A stretch of 64,000 nt of DNA from Cellvibrio sp. PSBB006 (lineage in GTDB: Bacteria > Pseudomonadota > Gammaproteobacteria > Pseudomonadales > Cellvibrionaceae): the NCBI RefSeq assembly GCF_002162135.1, contig NZ_CP021382.1:1-64000 (forward strand). Reading direction: 5' to 3'. Below, piece by piece: positions 62,346-64,000 of this stretch (position 1 is the first letter of the stretch; each line of letters opens with the position of its first letter). The notes below the pieces were generated by a model. The model did no database searches. It worked only from the letters and a program-made list of their open reading frames with translations, and had not been told where the DNA came from. The translations under genes were made by a program, and so were the position numbers.

Positions 62346-62811
62346 AGCGCCCCTCTCGAACAGCGGGCCGGCGGAAGCTTCCGGCGCAGAAATTCTGACT
62401 GTTCATCTACGGCCTTCACGTCATTTATGGTACGCGCAATGTATCGTACATGGCGTGTTAGCGATCAGTCTGGCATTCGCTGTTATCCCACTCATATTCA
62501 AGCAGCCATGGTGGTTTATCTTGTGGTTGATGGGTATGGCCGGCTTGTTGATTAGCTGGCAAATCTGCTACACCGCCTGGCGAGCTTTGCCGCAGGTGTT
62601 GCATATAGCCGAGCGCGGTTGGCTACTCACAGACGCTAAATTTCAACGGGAGATAGTCCTGTCAGATGAAGCGGTAGTGTTGCCCTGGTTAATGGTTTTA
62701 CCTTGTCGTGACAAAAATAATAAAACGCGCATTCACCTTGTTATTCTGCCTGATAGCACCTCGTCAGAAGCACATCGGCGTTTGCGCGTGTGGTTGCGGA
62801 CTCGCCGTTAG
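62308..62811 (+). CDS. ygfX: YgfX/CptA-family membrane protein
   Basis: Two membrane helices (VHGVLAISLAFAVIPLIF and WWFILWLMGMAGLLISWQI) and a C-terminal soluble part with conserved-type ILPDSTSSEAHRRLRVWLR fit YgfX, the usual partner of SdhE. The start is uncertain: no ATG lies at the expected place, and the frame is open back to 62167 inside sdhE. The TTG at 62308 has AAAGGA nine bases upstream and is proposed, giving 167 residues and a 38-base overlap with sdhE. The core homology starts near 62395. Confidence 0.75.
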   Translation: MFALIPGFRKTPEAPLSNSGPAEASGAEILTVHLRPSRHLWYAQCIVHGVLAISLAFAVIPLIFKQPWWFILWLMGMAGLLISWQICYTAWRALPQVLHIAERGWLLTDAKFQREIVLSDEAVVLPWLMVLPCRDKNNKTRIHLVILPDSTSSEAHRRLRVWLRTRR

Positions 62812-62836
62812 AAAACAACGCTTACAAAAACTATGC

Positions 62837-63904
62837 TTACAAAAAAGTCACCTTCATAATGCCGCCGCGGTAAAGCCCCAGATACAAGACGGTATTTTCT
62901 CTTTCCTTGACGACTAACAAACTCCTGACACCGCCAAAGAGTGATTGACTGGGGTAAAGATATTTCGACCAACTGGTGCCGCCATTTTCTGAGATCTCCA
63001 GAATCAGTGGTTGAGGTGTATCCCAATTTTTATCCCAGCCGGCGGTATAAAGTGTCTGTGGGTCATCTGGATCGATTGCTACGTCAAAATAAAAGCGGTA
63101 GTCCACATCGCCCAATAAATTGGTCCAGGTTTCACCCTTGTCGGTACTTTCCAATACGCCGCCCTCACCGCTGGCTAATATGCGCTGATCGTTAGTTGCA
63201 TCAAATTGAATACCATAAATAACGCTGGGGTTAGGCAACAAGTCGGAATAGCTGCGTTCTTCATTGGTGTCCAGCGAATAAGCACGCAGCACTAATTGCT
63301 CCAATGCATTCTGGCCGCCGTACCAGACTTCATTGGTAGCCGGGTTGCGCTTTACGATGGTTTTACGTTGACCGAAGCCGTGCCACTCGCCGCTCAGAAT
63401 TTCCCAGTGACGCCCTTCATCCAGTGAACGTGCCAGAACTTCTATACCGGTGGCATAGAGCGCATTATTGTCATCGTCATAGTGCAGGCCATGAATGGCT
63501 TCGGGGTCATCTTCACCACCGAAATCATGGATAATTTCACTCCAGGTTTCCCCGCCATCTGTTGTTTCCATTAATTGATATTGTGCGATTTCATCAACAA
63601 CAAGTGACGTGGAAGCCAAGTAATGTTCGTCATCCAGAAACGCAATATCCAGCACTTCGCGATTGCTCAATCCAGCTGCCAGCCAGCGACCATTCCCTTT
63701 GTTTTTGCTGTACAAGCCACGATCTGTTGCAGCAAACACTTGTCCATCGTGCTCATATAACCGCAGGATAATCCGCCCGCTGAGTCCATCGGGCGCAATA
63801 CCGAAATCTGCCTTGGGTGGCTTGTCATCGCTGCCACAACTGATCAGGAAAAAAAGGCTGAGGGATACGACGGCAAGCAAACGAGCGAAGAGGGTAGCAC
63901 GCAT
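62837..63904 (-). CDS. lipoprotein with Asp-box (BNR) beta-propeller repeats
   Basis: The 355-residue protein has a lipoprotein signal ending LISC at Cys23. Four Asp-box repeats (S/T-x-D-x-G-x-x-W) are visible: TTDGGETWSE, SLDEGRHWEI, STDKGETWTN and SENGGTSWSK. These suggest a sialidase/sortilin-like beta-propeller. No catalytic arginine set of a sialidase was recognised. GGAG eight bases before the ATG at 63904 selects this start over 63934. The role is likely extracytoplasmic binding. Confidence 0.82.
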   Translation of the reverse strand: MRATLFARLLAVVSLSLFFLISCGSDDKPPKADFGIAPDGLSGRIILRLYEHDGQVFAATDRGLYSKNKGNGRWLAAGLSNREVLDIAFLDDEHYLASTSLVVDEIAQYQLMETTDGGETWSEIIHDFGGEDDPEAIHGLHYDDDNNALYATGIEVLARSLDEGRHWEILSGEWHGFGQRKTIVKRNPATNEVWYGGQNALEQLVLRAYSLDTNEERSYSDLLPNPSVIYGIQFDATNDQRILASGEGGVLESTDKGETWTNLLGDVDYRFYFDVAIDPDDPQTLYTAGWDKNWDTPQPLILEISENGGTSWSKYLYPSQSLFGGVRSLLVVKERENTVLYLGLYRGGIMKVTFL

Positions 63905-64000
63905 ACAGGCAACTCCATTGAATGATATTTTCATTGCACAGAGTATGCAGCGCGGCCTGAAAAGGAGTGGTAAAAAATTGTACCTGCTTGTGAGAATCTG

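Overview
The window reads as chromosomal DNA of a gammaproteobacterium, most likely a polysaccharide-degrading member of the Cellvibrionaceae (Cellvibrio-like). The grounds are a serine-rich linker in a surface lipoprotein, a secreted family-3 pectate lyase fused to a ricin-type lectin module, ygfZ opposite sdhE-ygfX, a bfr/bfd pair, gspAB, and many short intergenic spaces closed by bidirectional terminators. No rRNA, tRNA, integrase, IS transposase or CRISPR array was seen. This assignment is inference from gene content; no database search was run.

Layout. 1-4.4 kb: an EF-hand protein, an ApbE flavin transferase fused to DUF2271, and a TonB-dependent haem/transferrin-type receptor. 4.5-9.6 kb: a small lipoprotein, a CsbD stress protein, CorA, an rRNA/tRNA methyltransferase with an FAD oxidoreductase, and rlmE. 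9.6-14.2 kb: ahpF-ahpC, divergent from a membrane protein and a PepSY flavoprotein-type membrane protein. 14.2-17.5 kb: carbohydrate-active genes (polyserine lipoprotein and pectate lyase). 17.5-22.9 kb: fpr, etfA-etfB, a LysR regulator and the ETF:quinone oxidoreductase. 22.9-27.7 kb: a membrane LytTR regulator followed by a Tat-exported molybdenum aldehyde oxidoreductase (paoABC type). 27.9-34.7 kb: a Rid protein, an SDR/LysR pair, a stand-alone FimV N-terminal domain, a 90-bp nested inverted repeat, a YejK nucleoid protein, a multicopper oxidase and a transglycosylase-like protein.

34.8-44.5 kb is regulatory: a PatZ-type lysine acetyltransferase facing a histone-deacetylase-like protein, a lone receiver protein, an XRE/S24 repressor, a pentapeptide-repeat/class III cyclase fusion with altered catalytic residues, and several membrane proteins. 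44.5-55.8 kb: gcvP, gspAB, an MFS transporter, and a Hanks-type kinase followed by a coiled-coil lipoprotein and a small outer-membrane barrel. 55.8-58.5 kb: iron storage and peroxide defence (bfr, bfd with a Fur-box-like site, a second peroxiredoxin) and ung. 58.6-64 kb: an HDOD protein, ygfZ, a diguanylate cyclase with a periplasmic beta-sandwich sensor, sdhE-ygfX, and a lipoprotein with Asp-box repeats.

Iron, flavin and peroxide functions recur through the window (TonB receptor, ApbE, PepSY, AhpCF, second Prx, Bfr/Bfd, Fpr, ETF). The least explained items are the hairpin-rich leader or small RNA at about 56.89-57.06 kb, the pentapeptide-cyclase fusion, the lone FimV domain, the nested inverted repeat, and the kinase-lipoprotein-barrel cluster.
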